Shown piece by piece: positions 1 through 10,514 of a stretch of 64,000 bases of DNA. This stretch comes from Alphaproteobacteria bacterium Ga0077535 (GTDB lineage Bacteria; Pseudomonadota; Alphaproteobacteria; Caulobacterales; Aquidulcibacteraceae), in the NCBI GenBank assembly GCA_001464425.1, contig LNEK01000016.1, forward strand, positions 1-64,000. Reading direction: 5' to 3'. Position numbers and translations under genes: made by a program. How positions within the stretch are numbered: position 1 is the first letter of the stretch; the number at the start of each line of letters is the position of its first letter. The notes beneath the pieces were generated by a model. It had not been told where the DNA came from, did not search any database, and saw only the letters and a list, made by a program, of their open reading frames with translations.

Positions 1-52
1 GCTGAAAAACCGATTTCGCGATATCCAACCCGATTGTGACTACGTTGCTCAT
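1..52 (-). mobile_element. 5' end of IS110-family transposase, truncated by the window edge
   Basis: Reverse complement of 1-52 translates MSNVVTIGLDIAKSVFQ, the typical IS110 transposase N-terminus (DEDD catalytic Asp in GLDIAK). Confidence 0.8.
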
Positions 53-182
53 GGCTCTCCTCCGGCTCAAACCGGAAGCATACGCCGCCGGTGGGGGGGA
101 GAGCCGTCCACGGCATCGGAAGCGGACGTTGACCAATGCTCTAAGACGACCGAGAAATAGCGAGCTTTGAGGGGGAAGTTGC

Positions 183-509
183 ATGCTCCGATCTCTCGCT
201 TTCGCCGTCGCTTTTGCGCGCGCATCGTCGGCCTATGCGCTTGAACCGAGCGAAGTCTTCGGAACATGGCAAGACGCCAGCATGCGTGTCGAAATCAGCG
301 CCGACAGCATCGTCATGGGCTTTCAAGCGCCGAATTACGATCAGGGCGTGCAGCGGGCGCCCGTCACGTTCCAAGAGTATCAAGAAGGCTTGTTTCTGAG
401 AGCACCTGATGGGAGCGGCGTTCTAGTCAGGTTGTTGCCAGATGGCCGGTTGAGCTGGATATTTCCGGGCGTTGCAGCGGCGACACTCGAACGCGTGCCT
501 GAACACTGA
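183..509 (+). CDS. hypothetical secreted protein
   Basis: ORF with signal-like N-terminus (MLRSLAFAVAFARASSAYA). Confidence 0.5.
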   Translation: MLRSLAFAVAFARASSAYALEPSEVFGTWQDASMRVEISADSIVMGFQAPNYDQGVQRAPVTFQEYQEGLFLRAPDGSGVLVRLLPDGRLSWIFPGVAAATLERVPEH

Positions 510-537
510 GGCTCTGTCCGCTCTCGGCGAAAGCCGA

Positions 538-1419
538 CTAACCCCGCGCTCGCAACCGCGCCTGCACCAGCGGCCACATCAGATTAAGCGCCAGCCCCGC
601 CAACACCAGCGCCGCAGCGCCAAGCTTCCACGCCGGCATCGGCTCGCTCAGCACGATCGCGGACGCGCTCATGCCGAAGATCGGCACCAAGAGCGCCATC
701 GGCGTCACCACTGCGGCCGGGTGCTTCGAAAGCAGCCACTGCCACGCCGTGTAGCCAAACATGGTGTTGCCGACCGATTGCCAAACCACCGCCGTCCACG
801 ATGCGGCGTCTGCGCTGCGCAGCCCCTGCTCGATCGCCGGCCAGCCCTCGAACACGAACGCCAACACCGCGAGCGGCGGCACCGCAAAAATGCTCGACCA
901 CACGACGTAAGGCAGCATCGGCACGCCGCCCGCTTTGCGCGCCGTGATGTTGCCAAGCGCCCAGCACAACGCCGCGCCGAGCACGAGCGCGAGGCCCAAC
1001 GGCGTCGTCGAGCCTTCGCTATTGATAAAGATCAGCGCGATCCCCGATGTCGCCAGCGCCAGCGCGCACCATTGATAGGTCCGCACCCGCTCGCCGCTGG
1101 TCCGCATCGAAAGCCCAATGGTGAAAAATATCTGCGACTGCACCACGAGCGACGCCAGCCCCGGCGTGATGTCGCCCTTCATCGCCAGAAACAACAGCCC
1201 AAACTGCCCCGCCCCGATCAGCACGCCATACGCGGCAAGATTTGAGAGCGGCACGTTCGGCCGCTTCACGAAGAAGGCCATCGGCACGAACACGAGCGCA
1301 AACCGCAGCGTCGCCAACAGCAGAGGCGGCAAATGCTCCAGCGCAAACGCGATCACGACAAAGTTCGTGCCCCACACCGCCATCACAGCGACAGCCAGCA
1401 GCAGATGAGGCAAAGGCAA
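538..1419 (-). CDS. EamA/DMT-superfamily transporter
   Basis: Multi-TM hydrophobic protein with repeated EamA-like pattern (WGTNFVVIAFAL; PMALLVPIFGM). Confidence 0.85.
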   Translation of the reverse strand: MPLPHLLLAVAVMAVWGTNFVVIAFALEHLPPLLLATLRFALVFVPMAFFVKRPNVPLSNLAAYGVLIGAGQFGLLFLAMKGDITPGLASLVVQSQIFFTIGLSMRTSGERVRTYQWCALALATSGIALIFINSEGSTTPLGLALVLGAALCWALGNITARKAGGVPMLPYVVWSSIFAVPPLAVLAFVFEGWPAIEQGLRSADAASWTAVVWQSVGNTMFGYTAWQWLLSKHPAAVVTPMALLVPIFGMSASAIVLSEPMPAWKLGAAALVLAGLALNLMWPLVQARLRARG

Positions 1420-1497
1420 TAGCGGCGCTCCGAACCTGCGCCACGTTGAACCGCTTCTCCGCCCTTAGCCAGCGCCGCGCGGCAAAGCTCTCATGCG

Positions 1498-2940
1498 CTA
1501 GCGCCGCGCAACCTGTGCGACCCACGCTTCCAAAGCGGCGGTGTCGGCGATGTCGCCGACGTAGCGCAACTCGGGCTCATACGGCCCCATCTGCGCCGGC
1601 GTGCCGGGCGAGAACGCCTGCAAAGTCGAGAAGTATGAGAGCCCCGACGGCAGCCGCTCTTCGCGCACTTCAAAATAATGCGTCGCCGCATCCGTCGCCT
1701 GGCCGACATGCAGCGCGCCGAGGCGGCGGAAATTATTGGCCACGATCAGGCAAGAGCTGAAGCAGGTATTATCCGTCAGCAGCACGATGCGGCCCGTCGC
1801 CGCCTGCGCAGGCGCATCGCCGGACGCCTCGCCGCTGCTGTCACACGTGATGCGTCCGTTGAATTCCTCGTCGCGCGCCACCGCCCGCTCGGCATCGCGC
1901 ACGCTTGCCCGCATGCCGCGCGAAAAATCCGGATTGGTTTGCTCAAAGCGCGTCACGTAACTGCGCATCGTCTCAAGATTGCGCGGCGAGACGCGCCAGA
2001 CCGTGTTGCACCCTTCGCCGCTGCCGCCGACCACATGACGGAAGCGCCCTTCACCAAACAGCGCCCGCGCGATCTCATCGCCAAATGCGCTATTGCCGCC
2101 GCCATTGCCCCGCATGTCGAGCACCACGACCGGCGCCGCGCGCAATTGCGCTTGCTGCGCCCGCACCGCCTCAACCACCGGCGCCGCTTGATCGCCAAGC
2201 CCCTGCAGCGCAATCCACATGCCACCGTCGAACGCGCGCACACCATACCCCGCCGCGCCGCGATTGCGCGCTGGACGCGTCAGAGCGAGCAAATCGGCTC
2301 GCTGCGCTTCGCGCCATTGCAAAGCATGCGCAATCTGTCGCCCATCGCGCTCAAACACACATGCGTTGGGCCGCGGCACGAACGGATTGCCGCCATCGAT
2401 CAGCAGCCCCGGCGCGCTTTGAATGCGCTGCGCCTCGACCGTCCACACCGCGCTGAAGCCGCCGAGCTTCTGCGCCGCGAAGTCGTCCGCCGAGACGCCG
2501 TCGCACGACACTAAAGCAGCGCCTTCCAGCGAAGCACCGGTCGCAGCATCCGCATGCGAGAACACGACGAAGCGATTGCCGCGCCGCGTCATGATCAGCC
2601 CTGCCCAGTTTACGGTCGTCGCCACGTACGGGCTGCGCCACCAGATGTGCTTATCGCGCGCCACATTGGCGAGGCCTGCCATAACGGCGAAATAGCCCTC
2701 GATCGTTTGAACCTGCTCAGCCCGCTGCAGCGCCAGCGCGCGGCCTTCGTCGAGCCGGGTTCGAAACGCCGTGTCATTGATCGCGCGCGAGAGAGCCGGG
2801 TGATCCTCGTTCAGGAGCGCGTACGCCGCTTCCACATCGGTGCGAGTAATCTCACGCCATTGCGCCGCCGTATCCTGCGCCGCCGAGGGCGTAACCAGCG
2901 CCAACACCCATGCCGCCGCCAAGATAAGCCCGCGCATCAT
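1498..2940 (-). CDS. S41-family peptidase-like protein
   Basis: Signal peptide; VVVLDMRGNGGGN motif and later GRIVLLTDNTCFSSCL match the S41 tail-specific protease core. Confidence 0.8.
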   Translation of the reverse strand: MMRGLILAAAWVLALVTPSAAQDTAAQWREITRTDVEAAYALLNEDHPALSRAINDTAFRTRLDEGRALALQRAEQVQTIEGYFAVMAGLANVARDKHIWWRSPYVATTVNWAGLIMTRRGNRFVVFSHADAATGASLEGAALVSCDGVSADDFAAQKLGGFSAVWTVEAQRIQSAPGLLIDGGNPFVPRPNACVFERDGRQIAHALQWREAQRADLLALTRPARNRGAAGYGVRAFDGGMWIALQGLGDQAAPVVEAVRAQQAQLRAAPVVVLDMRGNGGGNSAFGDEIARALFGEGRFRHVVGGSGEGCNTVWRVSPRNLETMRSYVTRFEQTNPDFSRGMRASVRDAERAVARDEEFNGRITCDSSGEASGDAPAQAATGRIVLLTDNTCFSSCLIVANNFRRLGALHVGQATDAATHYFEVREERLPSGLSYFSTLQAFSPGTPAQMGPYEPELRYVGDIADTAALEAWVAQVARR

Positions 2941-2999
2941 GGTTCTCCCCCACTCAACTCACCACACCGGGATGCCGTCACGCCGCCCCTTGGATGCAC

Positions 3000-3407
3000 T
3001 TAAGCGTTCAGCGCCTCCAACGTCAGCGCATCGCCCTCACCGCCATAATAGCGATCCAGCGCTTCTTGGAAGAGGTGCTCTCCCGTCGCCGCCAGAAACA
3101 GCGTCACGCACGAGCGAAACTTCAGATCGTCCGGGAAACCGAACACCGCGCTAGCGCTCTTGCCTTCGATCGCGTTCGCCAGCGCCACACAGTCGCGCAG
3201 CCGCACGCCCAGCACCGGGTGCGCCGCATACGCGCGCGCCTCCTCGGCTCCCTCAAGCCCATAGCGCTGCGCGGTTGCGCTCCGCCCAAGCGCACGCAAT
3301 TGCGGAAAGATGAACCACATCCAATGGCTGCGTTTATGCCCGACGCGGAGCTCGGCCAGCACCTGATCGTAAACGCCCGCCTGCGCAGCGATGAAATGCT
3401 CGAACAT
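3000..3407 (-). CDS. DUF1810 family protein
   Basis: GHKRSHWMWFIFPQLRALGRS and HPVLGVRLRDC motifs typical of DUF1810. Confidence 0.85.
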   Translation of the reverse strand: MFEHFIAAQAGVYDQVLAELRVGHKRSHWMWFIFPQLRALGRSATAQRYGLEGAEEARAYAAHPVLGVRLRDCVALANAIEGKSASAVFGFPDDLKFRSCVTLFLAATGEHLFQEALDRYYGGEGDALTLEALNA

Positions 3408-3424
3408 CGCACGAGCATATCACC

Positions 3425-5565
3425 TCAATACGTGGCGCGAAGCTCGATCCCGAGCACGCGGCCCTTGTTCAGCGGCGAAAACGTCGGCCGCTCACCGCCT
3501 GAGAAGCCGAACGCCGCCGTCGAGGGCAGCACAGTATCGCCGCCCCACGTCGCTTCATCGAGCAAGTTCTCGCCATAGAGCGAAATTCGATCATATCAGC
3601 CTCGGCCAGACGCCCGAGATTGCTGTCATTGTAGAAGGCCGCGTCACGGTGATTATAGCTCAGTCGCGCGCTGCCCTCGCCGCCTGCGATCGGCGCCGTG
3701 TAACTCGCACTGACGCCATAGGTCCAAGGCGCCAGCCGCGGGATTTCCAGCGCGTAGTCGGCGGCGTTGATGACGATGTCGCCATTCAGATCTTCGGTGA
3801 TGCTGTCGTACTCACCTTCGACGTATCCAGCATGCGCCGCGACCGTGAAGCGATCCGTCACATCAAACCGCGCTTCGATCTCGCCGCCCCAGATCACCGC
3901 GTCGCCTGCATTGAGCACGATCTGCTGCACGCCAGAAATCGGGTCGGGCTGATTGGTCTCGCGTTGCATGTTCTCGATCGTGTTGTGAAACAGCGCCGCA
4001 TTCACGCGGCCGCGGCCGAGTTCCTGCTTCCAGCCAATCTCGAACGTCGACTGCTGCTCCGGCTCATACGCGCGGGGCGCAAGACCCAGCGAAGCCGTCC
4101 GAAAGTTCGCGCCGCCGCCGCGAAACGCACGCGACCAGTTCGCGTAGATGTTCGTCGCCTCGCTAGGCCGCCATTGCACGCCAACGCGCGGCGAAAGATC
4201 GTCCCAATCCTGCTGGAACGGAGCGTCGGAGAAATTCAGCGTCCGCGCATCGATATCCCCGCCAACGACGCCTTCGCCAGGCACAGTCACGCCCGGCCCG
4301 TTGAGATCATCGATCGCCCGGCGCACGCGCGAAATGCGCGAGTCCTTTTCCTCGTGCGTGTAGCGCAGGCCAGCGCTGAGCGTCAGCGCCTCGCTCGCGT
4401 TCCAATCCACGTTCGTGAACGCCGCCCAAGTCGTGAACTCACCCTGACCTCCACCGACGCGCCGGAACGTCGGCGAGAAATTGCGTTCGTCGATGTAGAG
4501 CAAATCCTGATCGAGATAATAAACCCCACTCGTCACATCGAACGCGCCGAAGCTGCCGGCATAGCGCAGTTCCTGACTGCGCTGGCTCTGCGCGTTCAGC
4601 ACACGCGTGTGAAACACAAAGCTCGAAGTTGAATCGATATCAGCCGCCCACGGCACCTCGACATTGCGCCAACCGCTAATGCTGGTGATGACGCCATCGC
4701 CGAAGCCAACGCGCCAGTTCATCTCCAGGATCGCCTGCTCCCAATCAGTCGCGGCGTAACCACGATTGTCGATGGCGAAATCGAAGCTGCCGCGATCGAA
4801 CGAAGCGTGGTTCTGCCCCGCTGGCCCGTCGCCATGAATATTGCCCTGCTCTACACGCAACAGCGCTTCAAAATCCGCCGACGGCGTGAAGCGCAATGCG
4901 GCGCGATAGATGCTCGTTTCGTTGCGACCGAAGCTCGATCCGTCGAAATCGTTCTCAAGCCAACCATCATCGTCCGCGCGATAGATGCTTAGCCGTCCCG
5001 CCAACACGCCTTCCGCCAACGGCCCGGCGATCGCCGCTTCCGAGATTAAATTGGTCCCGGTCTCCACCGCCACGCGCCCGTGCGCCTCAAACACATCCGT
5101 CGGCGCCCGCGTGCGCACCAGCACGGCGCCGCCCGTAACGTTGCGTCCGTACAGCGCCCCTTGCGGCCCACGCAGAACCTCAACCGCCTCGACATCGAAC
5201 ATGTCAGTCAGCGAGCCGGCGTTCACGCCGACATACATCCCGTCGATGAAAAGCCCGACAGCCGGATCGACCGACGCAATAGACGAATTGATGCCGACGC
5301 CGCGAATGGAATAGTTCGCCACCCCGCGCGCAGTGCCGACATCTTCGAACTGCACGTTCGGCATCGCGTAGCTGAGGCTCTGCAAATCCTCGACATTGCG
5401 TTCGCGCAGATCGTCGGCGCTGAACGCGTTCATCGTGATCGGCAAATCCTGCGCCCGCGCCTCGCCGTGCTTGGCGGCGGTGACGACGATCTCGTCGCTC
5501 TCCTGCGCAAATGCGGGCGACGCACACAGCGCCGCGGCGGCCAAAATCGATCCAAAAGTGCGCAC
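3425..5565 (-). pseudogene. TonB-dependent receptor, frameshifted near the C-terminus by an apparent 40-nt deletion
   Basis: Signal peptide, TonB box and plug domain (LRGPQGALYGRNVTGGAV). C-terminal strand LYGENLLDEATWGGDT...SPLNKGRVLGIELRATY is in another frame downstream of about 3585. Adjacent paralog 5705-8000 is intact. Confidence 0.75.
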
Positions 5566-5704
5566 AGCCGATCCCTCTCCTTTGCGAAGCGGATTAGCCC
5601 TGCATACCAGCCGGCGGAACGGCTTTCGCCAACCGCGCTTGCGACAAAAGAAAACGGCCGCAACCGAAGTTGCGACCGTAAGAATTAGTGCTTCCTAGGA
5701 GGGT

Positions 5705-8000
5705 TTAGAAGTCGAACGTGAGTTCCACGCCGATGACGCGGCCCTTGTTTAGCGGCGAGAAGGTCGGCGGCGGCAATGGGCCGGCGCCGTCACCGCCGAA
5801 CTGGGCGATATCCGGCAGCTGCGTATCGCCGCCGAACGTCACTTCATCGGTCAGGTTGTTGCCATACACCGAGAGCGCCCACGGGCCTTCCGTCGGACGG
5901 AACGTGAAGTTGGCGTCGATGATGTCAGCCTCGTTCAGCACACCGCGATTGTTGTCGGTGTAGAAGTTGGCGTCGCGGTGATTGTAGCTCACGCGGCTCG
6001 ACAACGTGCCGAAGTTCATTTCCAGATCGTGCAGGAAGCTGACGCCGTACGTCCACGGCGCGAGGCGCGGGATTTCGAGCGCGTAGTCCGCAGCAGTGAC
6101 CAGCGTATCACCGGAGATGTCAGCGGTCAGACGATCGTATTCGCCGTTCGTGTAGCCGGCTTGCAACTGCACCAGGAACGTATCGGTGATGTTGAAGCGG
6201 GCTTCGATTTCCGCGCCTTGGATGGTCGCGTCGCCGGCGTTGACGATGACCTGCTGCACGCCCGACGGGCCCGGCAGGTTCGTTTCACGCTGCATATCGT
6301 CGATCTCGTTGTGGAAGATCGCCAAGTTCACGCGCGCACGGCCGTCGAGGAAATCCTGCTTCCAGCCGATTTCATAAGACGTCTGCTGTTCGGAATCGAA
6401 CGACGTCGGCGGCTGCGCCGTGCCGCCAGGCGAGCAGACCGGAACGGCCGGGCACGGCGGAACACCGAACGTGGTGACGCGGAAGTTCACGCCGCCAGAA
6501 CGGAAGCCACGCGCCGCAAACGCGTAGATGTTCGTCTCCGGCGTCGGCTGCCACTGGATGCCGATGCGCGGCGAGGTGTCGTTCCAGGAAAGATCAAACG
6601 GCGAGTCCGAGAACGCGAGCGTGCCGGCGTCGAGATTGCCGCCGATCACACCTTCACCCGGCACCACGACCGCACCGTCGAGGTTGTCGGCAGCACGGCG
6701 GATACGCGAAACGCGCGCGTACTTTTCTTCGTGCGTGTAGCGCACGCCGAGGTTCAGCGTAAGTTCTTCGGTCAGGTGCCAATCGGCGTTGGCGAACATG
6801 CCCCAGGTCGAGAACTCGCCCTCGCCGCCGCCGACGCGCAACGGCACGCCAAGCGCAGGGAGCGCGCGTTCTTCGATGTAGAGCAGATCTTGCTCAAACA
6901 TGTAGTGGCCAGCGACCACGTCCACCGGCCCGAACGTGCCGGCATAACGCAGCTCATTGCTCCACTGACTTTGCTCGATCAGCGCGCGTGAGTGGAACGC
7001 ACTCAGCGTGTAAGCGTCGATGTCGCCGCCGGAGCGGCCGTCATAAGCGCGATAGCCGGTGATGTTGGTGATGGTGCCGTCGCCGAAGCCCACATCCCAA
7101 TTGGTTTCGAGGATCGCCTGCTCCCAGGCGCCGTCGGAGAAGCCGCGATTGTTGATCGAGAAGTCGAACGAGTCGCGCGAGAAGCGGGCGTGGTTCTGGC
7201 CAGCAGGGCCGTCACCGGTGATGTTGCCCTGCTCAGCCCGCAGGATCATCTCGAAATTGTTGTTTGGCGTCAGCCGCAGCGCGCCGCGAAGGATGCCGGT
7301 TTCGCTTTGGCCGTGTTGCGAGCCGTCGAAATCGTTTTCGAACCAGCCCTCATCCTCGTTCCAATACGCCGCGATCTTGCCGCTCAGAATGCCCGGCGCG
7401 ATCGGGCCGGAGATCGAGAGATCGGCGAAATAGTTGAGCCCGGTTTCAACCGCAACGCGGCCGCGGATTTCCAGCTCGTCCGTCGGCGCCCGCGTACGCA
7501 TCACGATCGCGCCGCCAGTGACGTTGCGGCCGAACAGAATGCCTTGCGGTCCGCGCAGCACTTCAATGCCGGCGAGATCGAAATTGTCCGTCAGCACGCC
7601 CGAGTTGATGCCGATATACATACCGTCGATGAACACGCCGACGGTGGGATCGACCGAAGGAATCGAGCTGTTGATGCCGAGGCCGCGAATACCGAAGTTC
7701 GCAACGCCCGGGCTGGTGCCGATATCTTCCAGCTGCACGTTCGGGATCGTGTAGGTGAGGCTCTGCAGATCGTTGAAGTTCAGTGCGTCGAGCTGATCGG
7801 CGCCGAACGCCGTCACCGCCACCGGCACATCCTGCACGTTGCGTTCGCCGTGCTTCAGCGCGGTGACGACGATTTCGTCCGACACCGCATCAGTGCTTTG
7901 CGCCATCGCTGGCGTCGCAAAAGCGGCCGCACCCAGCACCATGGAAAGCGCCGTCGTCAGCCGAAGCCCAGACGCGCTACGCGCGTCCCCCAATTTCTTC
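5705..8000 (-). CDS. TonB-dependent receptor
   Basis: Plug domain, LRGPQGILFGRNVTGGAIV, C-terminal ...NKGRVIGVELTFDF; start chosen at MKKLGDARSASG. Confidence 0.9.
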
Positions 8001-8199
8001 ATGACATTCCCTCCCGCGAATTTGATCGCCGCTTGCGCGGGTGGTCTTGGACGCCACCATACACAAGTGTATGTTGATATAGCCACGTCGCCACGATTTT
8101 GACAAAGGTGACTTTGCCCTTGGGTGAGCGTGGTTCCCGCACTGTGGCGCGCGTGCATCATTGCGGGCTCGCCGTAGCGCAAATTACACAGGTTGGATC

Positions 8200-8775
8200 A
8201 TGAGCACCGCCAGCCCGCGCCGCACCGCAGCATCGCCTTCTCTCGACACCGCCGCCTGGATCGACGCGGCGTTCGAAATGCTGGCCGAGGGCGGGATCGA
8301 TGCGGTGCGCGTCGATCCGCTGGCCAAGCGCTTGGGCGTCACCCGCGGCAGCTTTTATTGGCACTTCAAGGATCGCGAAGCGCTGCACCAAGCGATGCTG
8401 AAGGAATGGCGCAAGCGCGCCAGCTACCAGATCGGCTCACGCATCGAGAGCCGCACTTCGGCGCCGGACGAGCGGCTGAAGCAGACGCTGGCGCTGCCAA
8501 ATTCAACGCCGCGCTCCAAGCGCGCCGCCGCCATCGAACTCGCCATCCGCCTCTGGGCGCAGCGCGACGCCAATGCGGCCAAAGCCGTGCAGCACATCGA
8601 CCGCGTTCGGCTCAAATATTATGCGCAGCTGTTCGGCGAGATGGGGCTCGCGCAGCCAGAAGCGCGCAAGCGTGCGTTCATGTTCTACGCCACACTGTTG
8701 GCGCGAGCCTACGTCATCACCGATGCCGATACTGACGTCAGCGCCGATCTCGCCGCCTTGCTGGTAGACCCATGA
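8200..8775 (+). CDS. TetR/AcrR-family transcriptional regulator
   Basis: N-terminal HTH (AKRLGVTRGSFYWHFKDREALHQAML), divergent from the TonB receptor. Confidence 0.9.
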   Translation: MSTASPRRTAASPSLDTAAWIDAAFEMLAEGGIDAVRVDPLAKRLGVTRGSFYWHFKDREALHQAMLKEWRKRASYQIGSRIESRTSAPDERLKQTLALPNSTPRSKRAAAIELAIRLWAQRDANAAKAVQHIDRVRLKYYAQLFGEMGLAQPEARKRAFMFYATLLARAYVITDADTDVSADLAALLVDP

Positions 8776-9134
8776 CACGACGATTGCTCATGATCGCCGC
8801 CTTGTTTGCGCTGCTCGCGCAGCCTGCCGCCGCGCAATATGTCCAACCCGTTTCCTGGGCCGAGCAACAGCCGAGCGCCGCCGACTTCCGCGACACTTAT
8901 CCTGTCGCCGCTTTGGCGAATGGGGTTGAAGGCTACGTCACCCTGCTCTGCACGATCACGGGCGAGCGCAAACTCGAATGCGCCGTCGAAACCGAAACGC
9001 CGCCGGAGCAAGGCTTCGGCCAAGCGGCGCTGCGCCTCTCGCGTCTTTATGTGGTTCGCACCGTTGAAGAAGAGCCGCGCGCCGTCATCGGCTCGCTGGT
9101 GCGCGTGCCAATCCGCTACGTCCTGATGGACTAA
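8772..9134 (+). CDS. secreted protein with TonB C-terminal-like domain
   Basis: Signal peptide; GVEGYVTLLCTITGERKLECAVETETPPEQGFGQAALRLS resembles the TonB C-terminal domain. Confidence 0.55.
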   Translation: MTRRLLMIAALFALLAQPAAAQYVQPVSWAEQQPSAADFRDTYPVAALANGVEGYVTLLCTITGERKLECAVETETPPEQGFGQAALRLSRLYVVRTVEEEPRAVIGSLVRVPIRYVLMD

Positions 9135-9718
9135 CGCAGCTTCTCGACCTGCGCGTATTCGAGATCGACTGGGGTTTCGCGGCCGAAGATCATCACCGCC
9201 ACCTTCAGGCGGCCGCGCTCTTCGTCCACTTCCGACACCACGCCTTCGAAGCTCTGGAACGGGCCGTCGGATACTTTCACGCGCTCGCCGGTTTCGTAAT
9301 GGATGAGGTTGCGCGGCTTTTGCGCACCGACTTCCGCCACGCGGCCCAGAATGCGCTCGACTTCCTTATCGCTCACCGCTTGCGGCTTGCTTTGCGTGCC
9401 GAGGAAGCCCGTCACTTTCGGCGTGTTCTTCACGAGGTGATACGCCTCGTCCGTCATTTCCATCTTCACCAGCACGTAGCCTGGGAAGTGGCGATGCTGG
9501 CGCACCTTCTTCGATCCGCGCACGATCTCGGTGACTTCCTCGGTCGGCACTTGAATATCTTCGAAATGGCCTTCGAGCCCTTGGCGCCCGGCCTGATCGC
9601 GGATCGCTTCGGCCACCTTCTGCTCGAAGTTCGAGTAGGCGTGCACGATGTACCAACGTGCGCGGCCCGAACTCGGACGCGGAGTAGCTTCTTGTTGCGC
9701 TTCGACCATGACCATCAA
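9131..9718 (-). CDS. nusG: transcription termination/antitermination protein NusG
   Basis: ARWYIVHAYSNFEQKVAEAI and KOW region GERVKVSDGPFQSFEGVVSEVDEERGRLKVAVMIFGRETPVDLEYAQVEK. Confidence 0.97.
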   Translation of the reverse strand: MMVMVEAQQEATPRPSSGRARWYIVHAYSNFEQKVAEAIRDQAGRQGLEGHFEDIQVPTEEVTEIVRGSKKVRQHRHFPGYVLVKMEMTDEAYHLVKNTPKVTGFLGTQSKPQAVSDKEVERILGRVAEVGAQKPRNLIHYETGERVKVSDGPFQSFEGVVSEVDEERGRLKVAVMIFGRETPVDLEYAQVEKLR

Positions 9719-9948
9719 CCGAGACTGTTCAAAAGCAATCCGATCCCGAACCGCAGGATCGAATCCACCGTGAAGAAAAAGATCGCCGCCACGACGCCGA
9801 AGATCACGACCATGATCGTCGAGACCGTCACTTCCTGACGCGTCGCCCAGGTGACCTTGCGCGCCTCGGCGCGCACTTCACCAAAGAAGCGGAAAGGCCC
9901 GCCTCTGCGCCGCGGTTCTGAGTCTTGATCGGCGGTTTCCATCGACAT
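9715..9948 (-). CDS. secE: preprotein translocase subunit SecE
   Basis: FFGEVRAEARKVTWATRQEVTVSTIMVVIFGVVAAIFFFTVD; directly upstream of nusG. Confidence 0.95.
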   Translation of the reverse strand: MSMETADQDSEPRRRGGPFRFFGEVRAEARKVTWATRQEVTVSTIMVVIFGVVAAIFFFTVDSILRFGIGLLLNSLG

Positions 9949-10012
9949 CCGGTTCTAATTACTTCTCAAGCGCTTCACATCGGGCCGGCCCGGCCTTGAG
10001 ACAAGGCAGGGA

Positions 10013-10088
10013 TGGCAGGAGTTGAGGGACTCGAACCCACGACCCTCGGTTTTGGAGACCGATGCTCTACCAGCTGAGCTAAACTCCT
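10013..10088 (-). tRNA. tRNA-Trp (CCA), copy 1
   Basis: Cloverleaf AGGAGTT...AACTCCT, anticodon loop CTCCAAA, GGTTCGAGTCC T-arm, encoded CCA; canonical position next to secE-nusG. Confidence 0.95.
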
Positions 10089-10425
10089 ATACCTTGTTTT
10101 AGCTTCGTTTTTTTGAGTTCCGATCTGTTCCAAACTCCGCAGTTTGCAACTCGGTTTGCAATTGGGTCGGTCTCCACGTTCTTGTTCCGTGCCTGTTCTC
10201 GTTCCCGAACTGTGCCGAGAGCGCAAACTTGCCCTTTCGCCAATGCCTCAGATTCCCACCATGGGGCGGGGCTGCCGTCTCACCTCAAGGGAAAGCATGC
10301 ATGCCCTTCACGAAGGACGGGCATTGACGGCGTCTCGGATACCGATGCAAGGGCGTTCAGTCCAGCCCCCTTCAACGGGCTGACCTGCAAATCTTGCGGC
10401 CGATGACGCTCTGTTCGGACCGGGC

Positions 10426-10501
10426 TGGCAGGGGTTGAGAGACTCGAACTCCCGACCTACGCGTTTGGAGCGCGCCGCTCTACCAGCTGAGCTAAACCCC
10501 T
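10426..10501 (-). tRNA. tRNA-Trp (CCA), divergent copy 2
   Basis: Cloverleaf AGGGGTT...AACCCCT, anticodon loop CTCCAAA, encoded CCA; abuts the integrase. Confidence 0.93.
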
Positions 10502-10514
10502 ATTCAGCCCAGTC

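Noticed and set aside
5978-8077. Long + strand ORFs (337 and 361 aa) opposite the TonB receptor
   Set aside because: Arg/His/Ala-rich shadow ORFs of high-GC coding sequence; the minus strand has clear TonB receptor domains. The same reasoning applies to 472-1245, 1678-2514, 13348-14172, 15454-16095, 28105-28809 and similar.
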